Of a stretch of 64,000 bases of DNA, positions 35,595 to 47,640 are shown in pieces. The DNA is from Zingiber officinale. Lineage: Eukaryota > Streptophyta > Magnoliopsida > Zingiberales > Zingiberaceae. How positions within the stretch are numbered: the first letter of the stretch is position 1; every line of letters starts with the position of its first letter. The stretch covers positions 31,750,202 through 31,814,201 of the forward strand of contig NC_055987.1 of assembly GCF_018446385.1 (NCBI RefSeq), in the 5' to 3' direction. The notes below the pieces were generated by a model. That model ran no database searches. It was not told where the DNA came from and saw only the letters and a list, made by a program, of their open reading frames with translations. The position numbers and the translations under genes were made by a program.

Positions 35595-38500
35595 CTATAA
35601 CATGCGCATGAAATACCTTAGGCACCAAGCTTTGGTAAGTGGATCGGCCAACATAGAATCTGTTCTAATGTGCTCTACCATAATCTGACAACTCTGAATT
35701 GTTTCTTTAACTGCTAGAAACTTGATGTTGATGTGTTTAGACTTCGACGAACTGTGATTGTTCTTGGCATAAAGTTCTGCGGCTTTATTATCACAGTGGA
35801 TCCTCAATGGCCTGTCAATGCCATCAACAATTTGTAATACTGTGATGAAGTTCCGCAGCCAAATCCCGTGATTGGATGCTTCATAGCATGCTACGAACTC
35901 TGTCTCCATAGTAGAAGTGGCTACTAGCGTCTGTTTGACGCTCTTCCAAGATATAACCCCTCCAGCGAGCATGAAAATATAGCCTGAAGTAGATCTTCTG
36001 CTATCCAAACATCCAACAAAATCAGAGTCTGAATATCCAATCACCTCCAAGTGATCTGATCTCTGATACGTGAGCATATGTCCTTTAGTTCTTTGCAAAT
36101 ACCGCATCACTCTCTTTACCACTTTCCAGTGTGACGGTCCTGGGTTACTAATATATCTACCTAACATTTCCACTATAAATGCTATATCTGGTCGAGTACA
36201 AACTTGTGTATACATGAGACTTCTCACTGCTGACGCATATGGGAATTGCTTCATATCCTTTATTTCAAGTTCAAGACGTGGACACTGCTGCAAGCTGAAC
36301 TTATCACCTTTTAACACAAGTGTGTCACCGGGTGTACAGTTCTGCATACCATACCTTATAAGAACCTTTTCAATATAGACCTGTTATGGAAGTCCAAGAA
36401 TGTCTCTTGAATGATCACGATAGATCTGTATGCCTAAAATAAAGGATGTTTCATCAAGATCTTTCATTTCAAAATTACCATATAGAAATGACTTGGTTTG
36501 ATGCAGCATACCCTTATTATTGCTCACAAGCAATATATCGTCCACATACAAAACAATTATAACAAACTTGCTTCTACTGAACTTGACATATATGCACTGA
36601 TCAACGGGGTTCTCTTAAAATCCAAATGAGGAATCACTTGATCAAATTTTCGGTACCACTGATAGAATGTCTGTTCTAAACTATAAATGGACTTCTTTAA
36701 TTTATATACTAGGTGCTTTGAGTCGTTAGACTCAAAGTTCTCTGGTTGCACCATATATATAGACTCCTCTATGTTTTCATTGAGGAATGTCGTCTTTACA
36801 TCCATTTGATGTAGCTCCAAATCATAATGAGCCACAAGTGCCATGATTATCCTAAGGGAGACTTTCGTCGACACAGGTGAGAAAATCTCCTTGTAATCAA
36901 TGTTTTCTTTCTGAGTGAATCCCTTGGCAACGAGACAAGCCTTATACTTTTCGACATTGCCCCTTGAATCCCACTTGTTTTAAATATCCATTTACAACCA
37001 ACGGACTTCTTTCCTTTAGGCAATTCGACAAGTTCACAAACGTCATTGTCTGCCATAGACTTCAACCCTTCTTGCATGATGTTAATCCACCTTTCAGGGT
37101 TAGAGTATTATTTGACTTCTTGGAAAGATATAAGATCACTCTCCAACCCTATGTCAAAATCATGCTCTTGGAGATAAACATAATGACGAGAATTTGTGGT
37201 TCTCCATTCCCTTGTGGATCACCTTAAAGGCATTTGTATTTGAGGTGGTTGAGGTACTTGCTCATCAATATGAGGTAATACTTCAATTTTAGTGACAGGT
37301 TTCTCCAATTGCATTGGAGATGTCATGGGAATATCTTGATTCACTACGCTTACTGAATGTGTGATACCCATAATGTGTGATATGGTAATCATACTGCTAC
37401 TGATCGCACTAATAGTAACCACAGGAGGATCATCAATGCTTTCCTCAAAAGATACTTCCCTGATTTTATTACTCCCACTGTCCTCAATGAACTTGGCATT
37501 TCCCATTTCGAAGAAGGATCTATTAGAGGGATCATAAAATTTATACCCTCTTAACTTCTCAGAGTATCCTATAAAATTACAGTTAACCGTTCTTGAGTCT
37601 AGTTTCCTTTCATTAGGCTTGTAAGGCCTAGCTTCAGCTGGACAACCTCAGACGTGTAAATGCCTAATTCTAGGCTTCTTACCCGTCCACATCTTGAATG
37701 AGGTTTTAGTTACTGCCTTACTAGGTACTCTATTGAGTAGGTAAACTACAGTCTTAAGTGCTTCACCCCACAAGGACTCTGTAGAGAAGTGAAAGTCATC
37801 ATACTTCTTACCATGTCTTTTAGGGTTCGATTGCAACGCTCAACTACACCATTCTGACTGGGTGTACCAGACATGGTATACTGAGGCATAATTTCACACT
37901 CAGAAAGGTAATTCGCAAAAGGTCCTGGGTGTTGTTCACCTGATCTATCATATCGACCGTAATATTCACCTCCACGGGCGGATCAAACAGCTTTAATTTT
38001 CTTACCTAGTTGAAGTTCAATTTCGGCTTTGAAAATTTTGAACATGTCTAAAGATTATCATTTCTCATGAATAAGGTACAGATAGCCAAATCTGGAATAG
38101 TCGTCTATGAAGCTAATAAAGTATGTGTGCCCATTCCAAGATGTCTTAGGGAATGGTCCACAAATATCCGTATGTATTAACTCCAAAATATTACTACAAC
38201 GGCTAGCCCCCTTATTCCTTTTGTTAGTGGTCTTCCCCTTGAGACACTCTATGCAGACATCAAAGTCTGACATGTTAAGGGAATCGAGAATTCTATGTGA
38301 CATTAACCTTTCTAGATGTTATTTTGATATATGTCCTAAACGCCTATACCACAACATGGAAGAATTCTCGTTAGTCAATTTACGTTTCGTACCTATACTA
38401 TGCATTATCATATTGTCAACTGTAGGAGTAAAAGTGTTCAATTTTTAAAGCTTATCCACCAAGGAACCATTGCCAACCAACACTGAATTAAAGAAAATAC

Positions 38501-39176
38501 TAAAAATTCCATTTCTAAATGAACAAGAATAACTTGATTTGTTCAAATAAGAAATTGAAATTAAATTCTGTTGAAAAGACGGTACAATAAATGTATTTTC
38601 TAAATCCAGAAAAACATTGGTTCCTAAACAAAGCCTAAAAACACCAATCGATTCGACTTTAGCCTTCTTTCCATTTCCTATATAGATGTATCTTTCACCA
38701 TCAAGCGGAACTCGGCTCCTGAGATAACCTTGCATAGTGACACTTATGTGAGTAGTAACACCGATATCTATCCACGAAGTGTCAGTAGGTACTATAGCTA
38801 AATTAATTTCCGAACTAAAAAATTTTGAAAACTCCCAGAATCTGCAGTCTGCTTTCCTTTTCCTTTATTGATCCTCTTTCTCTTCTTACTTGAACCTTGA
38901 GATTTAGATGCTAGGTGAGCACTTTCAGGTGTCTCAAACCTCAGTCTCTCCCTTATGTTTGCTTTTCTAGTATACCGCATGGTTACCAACTTCGTAAGAA
39001 GTGTGGTAGTGTTGATCTTTTCATTTGAGGTGAATTGGTCTCCCAATTGGTTTAGAAAACTCCTAGCATCTTCTCCCTCATTTATCGAGCCCTTTATTGG
39101 TGCCGGTATGGAAAGCTTCATGATACTCAAACACATGCGATTTGATTTCTCCCACAGCTGAAATTCAGCCCTCTGC
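35595..39176 (-). pseudogene. Degenerate Ty1/copia gag-pol
   Basis: Minus-strand pieces in the right order but broken by many stops and frameshifts. gag with a lysine-rich tail (39136-38798). Protease/pre-integrase region (38735-38445, IGNGKKAKVESIG). Integrase (38303-38058: CIECLKGKTTNKRNKG, HTDICGPF, FIDDYSRFGYLYLI; 37836-37648). Linker (37506-37219). RT (37077-36557: SVGCKWIFKT, LHQMDVKTTFLNENIEE, CTRPDIA further on). RNase H (36347-35595: SDSDFVGCLDSRRSTSGYIF, IHCDNKAAELYAKN). It fills the long FEN1 intron in antisense. Not functional. Confidence 0.85.
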
Positions 39177-39739
39177 TATAACGACCCGGCCACTCGGCCC
39201 CTTGGGCGGCTCAACTGGCGACCCATTTGGTGGCCCCTTGGCGGTCCTTGGGTGGTCCAACTGGCAGCCCAACTGGCGACCCCTTATGTCGTTGACCGAC
39301 GACCCTCGATCGTGCCATTACTCTAGCCCGGAGGTCTAGAGTTCGAATCCTGGAGAAGGCAAAAATCCAATGGCCAGGGGTGGGAAGACCTAGTGAGTAA
39401 CGGCACGGCCGAGGGTCGTCAGGTCGACGACATAAGGGGCCGCCAAATGGGCCGCTAGTTGGGCCGCACAAGGGGCCGAGGGGCCGGGTTGTTACAATCA
39501 CTTGGCTACCAGGATCCATAAACTCTAGTACTTAGCCTGGAGGTCTAGAGTTTGAATCCTGGGGAAGGCAAAAATCCACTGGCCAGGGGTGGGAAGACCT
39601 AGTGAGTAACGGCATGGCCGAAGGTCGTCGATCGACAATATAAGGGGTCGCCAGTTGGGTCGCTCAAGGGACCGCCAAGGGGCCGCCAAATGGGCCGTCA
39701 GTTGGGCCGCCCAAGGGGCCGAGGGGCCGAGTCGTTACA
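39177..39739. mobile_element. GC-rich inverted-repeat element with internal B boxes, 563 bp
   Basis: Left TATAACGACCCGGCC and right GGCCGAGTCGTTACA ends belong to roughly 35-bp inverted repeats full of GGCCCCTTGGGCGG blocks. The flanks are TCTGC (39172-39176) and TCTGC (39740-39744), a 5-bp duplication. The interior is two direct copies (about 39322-39496 and 39530-39739) of a unit holding GAGTTCGAATCCTGG (pol III B-box-like; GAGTTTGAATCCTGG in copy 2) and a terminal GTTACA/GTTGTTACA end. It interrupts the gag of the copia relic. Confidence 0.7.
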
Positions 39740-39744
39740 TCTGC

Positions 39745-39900
39745 TCTATAGTACTAGTACTGGTCAGAGGTGCGGGATAATCATTCCTTAATGCATAGTC
39801 TAAGTCCATGAAGCCTAAGACTACGATCATGTATTCTTTCCATTCAGAAAAATTTGAACCAGTTAGTGTTGGAATGTTATTAATACTAACAGTTATAGAT
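39745..39900 (-). pseudogene. N-terminal gag of the degenerate copia element
   Basis: The minus-strand frame has the copia gag start motif (NNIPTLTGSNFSEWKEYMIV) around 39890-39810 and continues to the insertion at 39739. It is the 5' piece of the gag at 38798-39136. Confidence 0.6.
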
Positions 39901-40039
39901 TGCACTGAAATTTAAGAGAGAAATTTATTTAAGCTTACGATTTAACTAAAGCCAAGAAGATATAAGTAATATAAAATTATGCAAATAAAATAAAATTTTA
40001 AATGCATATAAATGAGCTCTTTATGAGATACCAAGTACA

Positions 40040-40440
40040 ACATAATGTGTCTTCCTTTGGGCCGACGCATTATTTGTTAGTGATACTCTATAATATAACT
40101 CAAACTTGAATTGGTCACACAATGTGCCTTCCTTTGGGCCAACCCATTGTGCGCATAATATGATACTTTATATGAGTTATATTTTTGGTCCATAGCTTAC
40201 AAGAACCTTAATCGGCCACATAATATGTCTTCCTTTGGGCCGACATATTTTGTGCATGACTTGACAAAATAATATTTTGTTTCATAGTTGTAAGCTACCT
40301 TATGCATATATCTGGCATAAAAGTAACCTTCATTTGGACCGATTATTTTTAGCATAGATATACGTCTACCAACATAAAATGTACTAAACCTACCTCAGGT
40401 GCCTTTCTTTGGGCCGACACAATAGTTCAACTTAGTAGCA
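40040..40440 (-). repeat. Leader repeats of the degenerate copia element
   Basis: Five diverged copies of CTTCCTTTGGGCCGAC(A/G), at about 40048, 40125, 40231, 40332 and 40408, each followed by a TATT-rich stretch. Spacing is 75-105 bp. They lie in the long (about 1.4 kb) 5' leader between primer site and gag; 40445-41270 is otherwise AT-rich with no gene. Confidence 0.6.
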
Positions 40441-41270
40441 CGTTGTGTAGATAGACCTAAGAAAATATTAGAAACTTTATTCGAACAGATTACCTAATCT
40501 GCCTTGATAATTTAAAATTAGGCTTATTAATCGATTGATACCTTATGATAGTCAATTGGTATGATCTAATCGATTATCCCAATCGATCTGAAAATCTACT
40601 ATATGCGACTATATAATTATATAGAGAACTATTTAAAATTTTCTTTACATTCTAAAATTATAATTAAATAGTATTAAATTATTATTATTATTTTTTTACA
40701 TTCACTGTTTCAACGAAACAGTGAACTTTACATTAAAATTTATTTAATTTAATGTTGAACTTACTGTTTCAACGTGAAAACGTTGAAACAGAGTTTTTTT
40801 TCGTTTTGTTTCTTGATTAAACAGACTTGATCGAAAAAAAATAATAATAACAATAATAAAATAATATTAATCGATTAAAAAAAATTAATCGATTAATAAT
40901 TTAAGTAGTCGCAAGTTCAAGGCCGTTCGATTCTAATTGATTTTATAAGTAGTCGCAAGTTCAAGGCCGTTCGATTCTAATTAATTTTATGTTCATAATT
41001 TTAGATTCGACAATCGATTATTCGATCAAAGTAATCGATTGAATTATCATAATTTTATCTAAAATTATATTAAACGATGACGATTTTCATTGTTCTTTGT
41101 ATTCTTCATAGAAATACAAAAAATTCAAAAAATAAATCTATCCTAATTTTTCTCTTACATGATCTTCGATGATTAAAAATTGTATTATACTAAGAAAATT
41201 TAATCTAGTATACAAACAATAAATCGACGAAAATTTTAAATTTTATTATCATAAAAAGATGAAACAGAAA

Positions 41271-41285
41271 CCCGTTCTGATACCA
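41271..41285 (-). other. Primer-binding site of the degenerate copia element
   Basis: TGGTATCAGAACGGG on the minus strand, complementary to initiator tRNA-Met. The 5' LTR should lie to the right (about 41290-41470), but its outer end is not clear. Confidence 0.7.
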
Positions 41286-41957
41286 ATTGATAGATCGAAA
41301 AACTTTTAGATATCTCTACAATGGTATGATATTATCCACTTTGGGTCTAAGTCCTCATGGTTTTATTCTTGGCTCTCTCTAAAAGGCCGCATACCAATAA
41401 TTTCTCTTGTAAATTCATGATATTTTCTATGTGTTTTCAATGTAAAACTATATTTGTAATCTTATAACCTAACAATTAATCTAGAATTGATCAATCTGAT
41501 CTCATGTAAATTTTTCATCAATATAAATTAAGAAGTATTAATAGAGATTCATTAGATGACCACTATTTTTAGATGACCACTATTTTTAAGTCTGCTTCTC
41601 GTAGCTAAGATTTAAATTTTAAATCCGTTATCGAATTCGAATAGAGCCTTGACTATTTTATCTAAACTTTGATGTTGCTTATGATCAATGCAATCATTTT
41701 GATTTGATTTTATTTTATTTTCCAGTTTGGAGTCCTTTTTAAAACCGGCTGTAAATGCATGCGCCGTTCCCACCAAAAGAAAGGTATGCTTCAGTCCTTT
41801 TTTTCCCCCAAAGAAACCTCATCACATTCTAGGTTTGTCTTTTGCTATTAAGTAGTGGTTCTTTAATTATAGAAATGGCATTATAAAAAGATTATTCTGT
41901 ACATTAAATTCTAGTGCTGGCTTCTGTCTGACCTGTGAATGTTATATGTATTTTAAT

Positions 41958-42847
41958 TGTTGAAAATCGATGGTCGGTTAAAAGGAAGGTTAAATAATTT
42001 GGGTTAAATAATCTTGTAAAAACACAAATATAAGATTCTTTTCGGACTATAAAAAGAATACTTGCATAAATAAATAAAGACAATAAACTAAAAGAAAAGG
42101 TTCACGGATTTGACTTGGTTATAATCGGGAAGGTTGTTAATTCAATGAATGAATCATACACTAAAATATTTCCTTCAAGCGGAGAAGCCTCTTATAGTAT
42201 TTAAGCACAGAAAATAGAGAAGGTAAACTAACAAGGAAGCACACAAGTGTTGAATGTAAGAATTGCTTGTATGATGTAAAGCTTCTGGACCAAGACTGTA
42301 TTTATAGCCTTGGTCGGGACGTCTGGAAAGGTTTCAGGCGCCTGGAGTTGGATAAAAAGTTATCTCTAATGTAACGATCAAACTCCATGTCATTTTGGAT
42401 AAAATCAGTATTCCGAGCGCCCGGAGTCCAGGCGCCCAGACTGTCCCGGGCGCCCCGGACTGGTCCGAGCGTCCTCCTTCGCTTCCGTTCGCCTCGGTCC
42501 GGATCTTTCGCTCCAGCTCCGCTCACTTGGGTGATCTCGCTCATCAGGAATAGGGCTCACCCGAACCCAATTTCCGGCCTTCTCCTCGAGCAACCTTCCT
42601 TCCCGGTTTCTCGTCCCTCGGAATCGTCGTGTGTTCCTTCTCGTCCGCCAACGTACTCATCCGCAACTCTTCGTCTCTCGGACGTACCGAGTCCGTCAGC
42701 TCTCTCCCGTACCGACCTTCTCGTTAGCTACGTCTCTTGCTCGACTACCTGTGCTCCTAAGCTCCTGCACACTTAGACACAAGGTTAAAACACTAAATGA
42801 CGTAACTTAATTTGTTGATCACATCAAAATAACTTGGGATTCCAACA
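41958..42847 (-). mobile_element. Solo LTR of the 5156/19363 copia family, in the last FEN1 intron
   Basis: Homologous to the LTRs at 5156-7983 and 19363-20342 (shared CGGGAAGGTTGTTAAT, CCGGGCGCCCCGGACTGGTC, CACTTAGACACAAGG blocks). Ends TGTTGAAAATCG and ATTCCAACA; flanks TTAAT (41953-41957) and TTAAC (42848-42852), a 5-bp duplication with one mismatch. The left end is eroded. Confidence 0.75.
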
Positions 42848-43534
42848 TTAACTGCCATAAACATTTAAGAGTCCTATGAATCGTAACTCATGTTTTGCAA
42901 TATTTCTCAGGAGAGTGACAAAGCTTCCAAAGAAACTTCTACCAACAAGAACTCTAAAGCTGGAACTGCAAAGAAGAAAAGATAGAAAGCTCCCTCATGC
43001 CTCAGAAAATTTGTAGTATGCCATCCTAGCAGATAAGAACTGTTGGCTCGGATTCTAACGATCCTAAGTTTCCTTCTTCTCATACTGTTTTGGCATATGA
43101 TTCTCACTGGCTGGTCATGTTTCGAAGAACTTTGGTGCAAGATGTACTTTTGTTAATTTCTAAATGTGCTTTATGTTATATGTGTGGACCAATTCCCAAT
43201 TCAATCCATCAAAGATCGCATCAGGTTGCTAATGTTTTCTCATTTGAACTAATTTGAATGACATTTAACCTTAGCTAAATGACGTTGCTGAGGCCTGAGG
43301 GTGGTGGTTCAGTTTTATTGGTTCTTTTGGTGGTTCAATGAAAAGTTAAATTGATCGGAAGTGGTGGGGTGCTTAGAAAACTTACTACCTCAAACATGTT
43401 TGTGGGTCACAGAAAAGGCAAGTCCAGCAACTAGGATAATTTGCAACAATGAATCATTAGAATGATTCCTCTGATCGCAATCTCAAATCAATGCACCTAG
43501 TGAATTTTTTTTTTTGAGCTGCTAACAGTAGTTC

Positions 43535-43556
43535 TATATATATATATATATATATA
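43535..43556. repeat. (AT)n microsatellite
   Basis: About ten AT dinucleotides next to a T-run. Confidence 0.85.
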
Positions 43557-43594
43557 ATCATTAAATCCAATGTATTATTAGAACTCATCGTTTA

Positions 43595-43765
43595 GTTTAA
43601 ATGATTTAAGAGGAGCCTTACATGTTGGTGTGGTGTGACTTGAAAGGTCACGGATTCAAATATCAAAAATAGTTTTTTGCAAAAACAGAATATGTACAAT
43701 AGACTTTTCAGAATCCCACTTTGACAAGAGCTGAGCTTCATGCATCAAACTACCTTTCAAACTTC
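43595..43765 (+). mobile_element. Au-like tRNA-derived SINE relic
   Basis: AAGGTCACGGATTCAAATATC (43644-43664) matches the B-box region of Au SINEs. It is followed at the expected distance by TATGTACAATAGACTTTTCAG and then AGCTGAGCTTCATGCATCAAACTACC, both recognisable in the Au SINE body. Heavily diverged; no clear end or duplication. Confidence 0.6.
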
Positions 43766-44117
43766 AAACACCAAGCTACTTAGCAGGATCTCAGTGCAAA
43801 AGATTGGGACCTTTTGGAGCATCACAAAATCAAATTAAAGCATATCCATAAAATAAAAATAATTAGCAGATGCACCATCAAATGTTTGATGGACAATAAT
43901 ATACTTAGCAGGATCAACCAAAAAATTAATGCTTTGAACATCTAATGTTAATAATCTATACAGCATCACTAAGCAATCATGCTTTTAGACTTTGTAATGA
44001 AAAAAAATCCCTTCATCTTTATTGTAGCATGAAATCTGCCACTCTTATCCCACGGTCATCTATGAGGAGATAAATCAGAAAATTATAATTGGCCACAGCG
44101 GAGAGAATATTTTTCTC

Positions 44118-44366
44118 AGGTTTACTAAGATTCAATTTTTTTTTTATTGTAATAATATCTACCTCGCAATAACTAACTCAACTATGCCCCGAGAGCATCT
44201 TCATCTTTATTTTATCCATAAATCACGGAGACCTAATGACAGGTTTATTGAGATTCAATTTTTTTTTTCCTATTGTAATAATATCTACCTCACAATAACT
44301 AACTCAACTATGCCCTGAGGGCATCTTCATCTTTATTTTGTCCATAAATCACGGAGACCTAATGAT
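44118..44366. repeat. Tandem duplication, 2 x about 124 bp
   Basis: AGGTTTA-CTAAGATTCAATT... is repeated immediately (44118-44241 and 44242-44366), with the same ACTAACTCAACTATGCCC, GCATCTTCATCTTTATTTT and ATCACGGAGACCTAATGA blocks. About 95% identical by eye. No gene in 43766-44540. Confidence 0.85.
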
Positions 44367-44540
44367 AGACATTATTTAGTAAATTTGTTAGAATGCCTTG
44401 AGTAATATCTAGAGTGTACACCCATAAACAAAAGTATGGTTTGTCTCAGTCAAATACGTCCTGATCTAAAGGATACAGGTCTTTAGGAACAAATACAGGG
44501 CAAGTAGGAATGAAATGCATTAATAGGAAATAAAACTTGG

Positions 44541-46771
44541 TCAAATCTCGTCCTTCTGAATCTCCTCATCCTTCTGATCCATAGTATCTTTAGAAGAGTT
44601 CTTCAATGCTTCTTTTCTTTTGGCTTGAATCTGACGCACACTTTCAGCTATTATAGCACTAAATTTAGGAACAGGCTTGCCCGAGGGTATGTTTACTCCA
44701 TGCTTTCTCAAAGCTTGTGATATACTCGTCTGATACTTCGGCAAGTGGATGTGGCAGAGAGAAGGTATAGCATCTACCAGAATTGGCTTCGCACAGGTAA
44801 TGGGTTCACCATTCTTAGACCTGTAATTCAAAATATAACCATTAGTTGTCTTTTAAAAAATAATTGATCAACCAGTGAAGTAATCAGAAAAGCAATCTCA
44901 TCAAGTAACAAGAAAATAAGCATGTCTGAGGTGTATATGATAGATTGATATCCAGTAGATTTTGTAGCTACTTTACTATAAAATATGTTATAAAAGAGAT
45001 TGTTGGTGAATATTACCTTTACCGAAAGTGAATCTCTTGTTGAAGACGAGAGTTTATGCAATAATAATCTCACTACCTCCGTCACTCATGACGATTTCAT
45101 CACAAAGAAAACCGTGGAATAATAATAATGAAATTTGACATGCATACAACCATAGACAATGAAGTGTTGACACAATATATGCATGTCGGGAAACAATATT
45201 TGAAAAACTAGCATAACATACGTGAGAGTGCTAAAATAAATGTTTAGGGTAACTTTAAATATAAAATAAAAATGCTAACATAGGAAAGTGATAAGTGTAA
45301 CTCAAAAGATGAAAAATGAAAGAAAATAGACCATGTTGATATCAATATATTCAAAAGTGATTAAAAGGTCCTATAGTTAGGGATAAATATAGCAACTGGA
45401 TATGATGATGATGATGCAATAGTTAAAGATAAAAACTATCTAGTAATGGACATCTGGATATAACCATTATATGTTTTCATAGCATTATCAGTCACAACCA
45501 TATCAAGGAAGTCATCATTAACTTTTGAAAGTAAAAATTTTATAGTAGGAATTGAGGCATCCTAAAAGACTTGATCAAATTGCCAGATCAAAACATCAGC
45601 ATCATCATTTTCTTTTCAGAACAATTGAAATGATATATTAAGGAGGACACATTACTAGGAGAAGTGTACAAAAGCATCTTCTGTAGAGTCTATAGGTGAA
45701 GAAGAAAATATGTAGTAGACTAATCAAGGTAAATGCATGAATATACGACATCTAAATTTAGTTCCACATGTAAAGTTGTAAGCAAAAAAAGCATTTTCCA
45801 AGACTTAAACTATTGAACAACAACATTATCTTGAACAAACTATTGAACAACAACATTGTCTTGAACAAGATGCAGCCTGTGATGAAAAGGGTATCAATAC
45901 TAATTCTGGGAGCAATATAATATCAACCCTACATAAAATTTAACGCTAAATCTGATATGCTTATCTTCTAAAAGCCATCAAAGATTATACTATTAGAAGT
46001 AATATGGGCAAGAAAAAACACTTATTGCATCAAATAAACATACTACAATAATCAACATCAGTTGATTTAAATATCAAATAATAACAATAATAATAATGAA
46101 GTTGTTGGTGCAAGTTTCAGCCAGAACACTCCATTAACTTAGTCAAACAAGAAAAGATATGAGAGTACGTACCTCTTTATTACATGAATACAAGGCTTGT
46201 AAAGAGTCTGCCTCTTCTCCGACAATATATGCGGATGGCAATAATTCGTTAAGGCCATTGCATTTGTCTTGCATCCAGGAAATGCACATCGCTTCCTTTG
46301 GCCTATGTTCCCCACGCCACCCTTCCCTTCGTCAAATCCTAATTGAACCCGACGCCCCGTCCTCGTGGCCTCCGTCTCCTCGCCATTCTCCTCAGCAACC
46401 CGTCCCCTATTCAGCCCATCCTCCTCCCCCTTATCCTGCTCAGGATCCTCCCCCTCCACCTCCTTATCTCCGCACTCATAGGGACTAACCCCGTACTCCC
46501 AATAGTAATCCCGGTGCTTTACACGGACCTCCTCCATCAGGGCCCAATATTGGCGTCTATAACATAAGGCCAGTTGCTTCACCCGACGAGAGCGACGGCG
46601 AAGCACCTCCTCCCGAGTGAGAGATCGAGAGGAGCAAAGGATTTCGTCCTCTTCAGCCCCGTCGATGGTAAACACCGACGGGCCCGCCACCGATTCCTCG
46701 GCTCTACAAGAGTTCAGGTTGGGGTTCCATTCGCTCCTCTTCGGCGCTTTGCCCTTCCTTGCCGATGACAT
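44541..46771 (-). CDS. INO80 complex subunit D-like zinc-finger protein, 2 exons, 292 aa
   Basis: Exon 1 is 46771-46173 and exon 2 is 44820-44541, joined in phase 2 across a GTACGT donor and TTACAG acceptor; the joined codon gives Arg200. The zinc domain of the zf-C3Hc3H family (INO80D and KANSL2/NSL2 relatives) is complete only after splicing: C162, C167, C178, H181, then C194, C209, C222, H225, with the hallmark HILSEKRQTLYKPC. The family serves in chromatin-remodelling and histone-acetyltransferase complexes, so the protein is probably nuclear. Residues 1-60 are basic and disordered, 60-95 helical (YRRQYWALMEEVRVKHRDYYWEY), 100-150 acidic, and the tail is Lys/Glu-rich. The start is the first ATG of the open frame. 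Its 5' flank is the tandem array. The 1.35-kb intron (44821-46172) holds nothing recognisable. A relative of the plant INO80D-like proteins; the exact orthologue is uncertain. Confidence 0.85.
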
Positions 46772-47199
46772 CTTTCTACCCAGTTGATGATCCGATTTTC
46801 CACCATAAATAGCAATTAATTTTTTTTTTATAAAAAGAATATTATAGTTAGTTTTTTTAAAAAGATCTTTACCTACTTTAAAATAAGAAATTTCTATTAA
46901 TTTTTTTTTTAAAAAAAGTTAACTAATATATTATAATTAGTTTTTTTAAAGTATTTACATATTTTAAAATAATAAATTTCTATTAAATTTAAAACTAATA
47001 TATTATAGTTAGCTTTTTTTTTTAAAGGTATTTACCTATTTTAAAATAATAAATTCCTATTAATTTTTTTTAAAAAAAAACAACGAGTTAACTAATATAT
47101 CCATTAAATTAAAAAAAATCGACGAGTTAATTAATAAATGCAATATCAACGGATTCTTTTTCCATTATTTCACATGATGATAAAGCAATTTAATATTAT

Positions 47200-47640
47200 A
47201 TTTTATGTGAGATAATTTTCCACTGAACACAAGTAATAAAGTTTATAACGGATAAGCGCATATATTATCCTTAATAGAGGGTTAAATGAGTGTTATAATG
47301 TTCATTTAATATTTTCTTTTCATTGTAAGTGAATATTATAATATTCACTCATAAGAGAGAGGATAGAGAGAGTGTTTAAAAATTTGAACACTCTGAGGGT
47401 GACCGATCCTGTCCTACGGAAGTTTCTCACCGGTAATCAAGATAAATCGAAAAGCGCATGCCGCGGCCAATCCAGAAGTCCAACATCATTTGATTACACC
47501 CCTATTTGGAGAAAAAATTTCTATAAATACATTGTAGTTAGGGTTCGAACCGTGGGTATTTGGGTGACAATCTGAATATTCGACCACGATACGATGGCCT
47601 GAGGACGAAGCATCCAAAATAGTAGGAAATAGGGTTTTAT
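47200..47640. other. Non-monomer segment inside the array, possible SINE
   Basis: Moderate-GC stretch unlike the monomers. On the minus strand it has GGTTCGAACCCTAACTAC (about 47529-47546), a B-box match, followed by a TATTTATAGAAATTTT tail. A tRNA-derived repeat is possible; no A box or duplication found. Confidence 0.3.

Larger units (their letters stand above)
30247..42985 (+). pseudogene. FEN1: Decayed flap endonuclease-1 gene (FEN1), exons scattered over 12.7 kb
   Basis: FEN1 removes 5' flaps in replication and repair. Exon pieces in order with GT/AG borders: about 30247-30765 (SHLQGMFNRTIRLLEAGIK, split by a MITE at 30261-30708); 30845-30875 (YVFDCKPLEL); 30936-30984 (RYSKREDATKDL); 31084-31131 (TGDLEGIERYTKRIV); 32123-32204 ([20 protein letters not shown], the helix-hairpin-helix); about 32344-32451 (IPEEWPYQEA, RLFKEPNV); 32537-32575 (GLLSFLVNDNGFK); 32676-32721 (AIEKFKSTKNKSSQ); 41726-41783 (LESFLKP, the PCNA-binding box); 42911-42985 (basic tail ending KKKR, stop). 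Two in-frame stops (TAA 32347, TGA 32380) sit where Gln and Arg codons are expected. Exons for the N-terminus and the metal-binding core (EAEC, EDMDSLTFG) are not visible. Introns remain, so it is a duplicated, not processed, pseudogene. Confidence 0.8.

Noticed and set aside
46159..46768. Pro-rich plus-strand frames
   Set aside because: Antisense of the INO80D-like exon 1, whose zinc-binding residues are complete on the minus strand.
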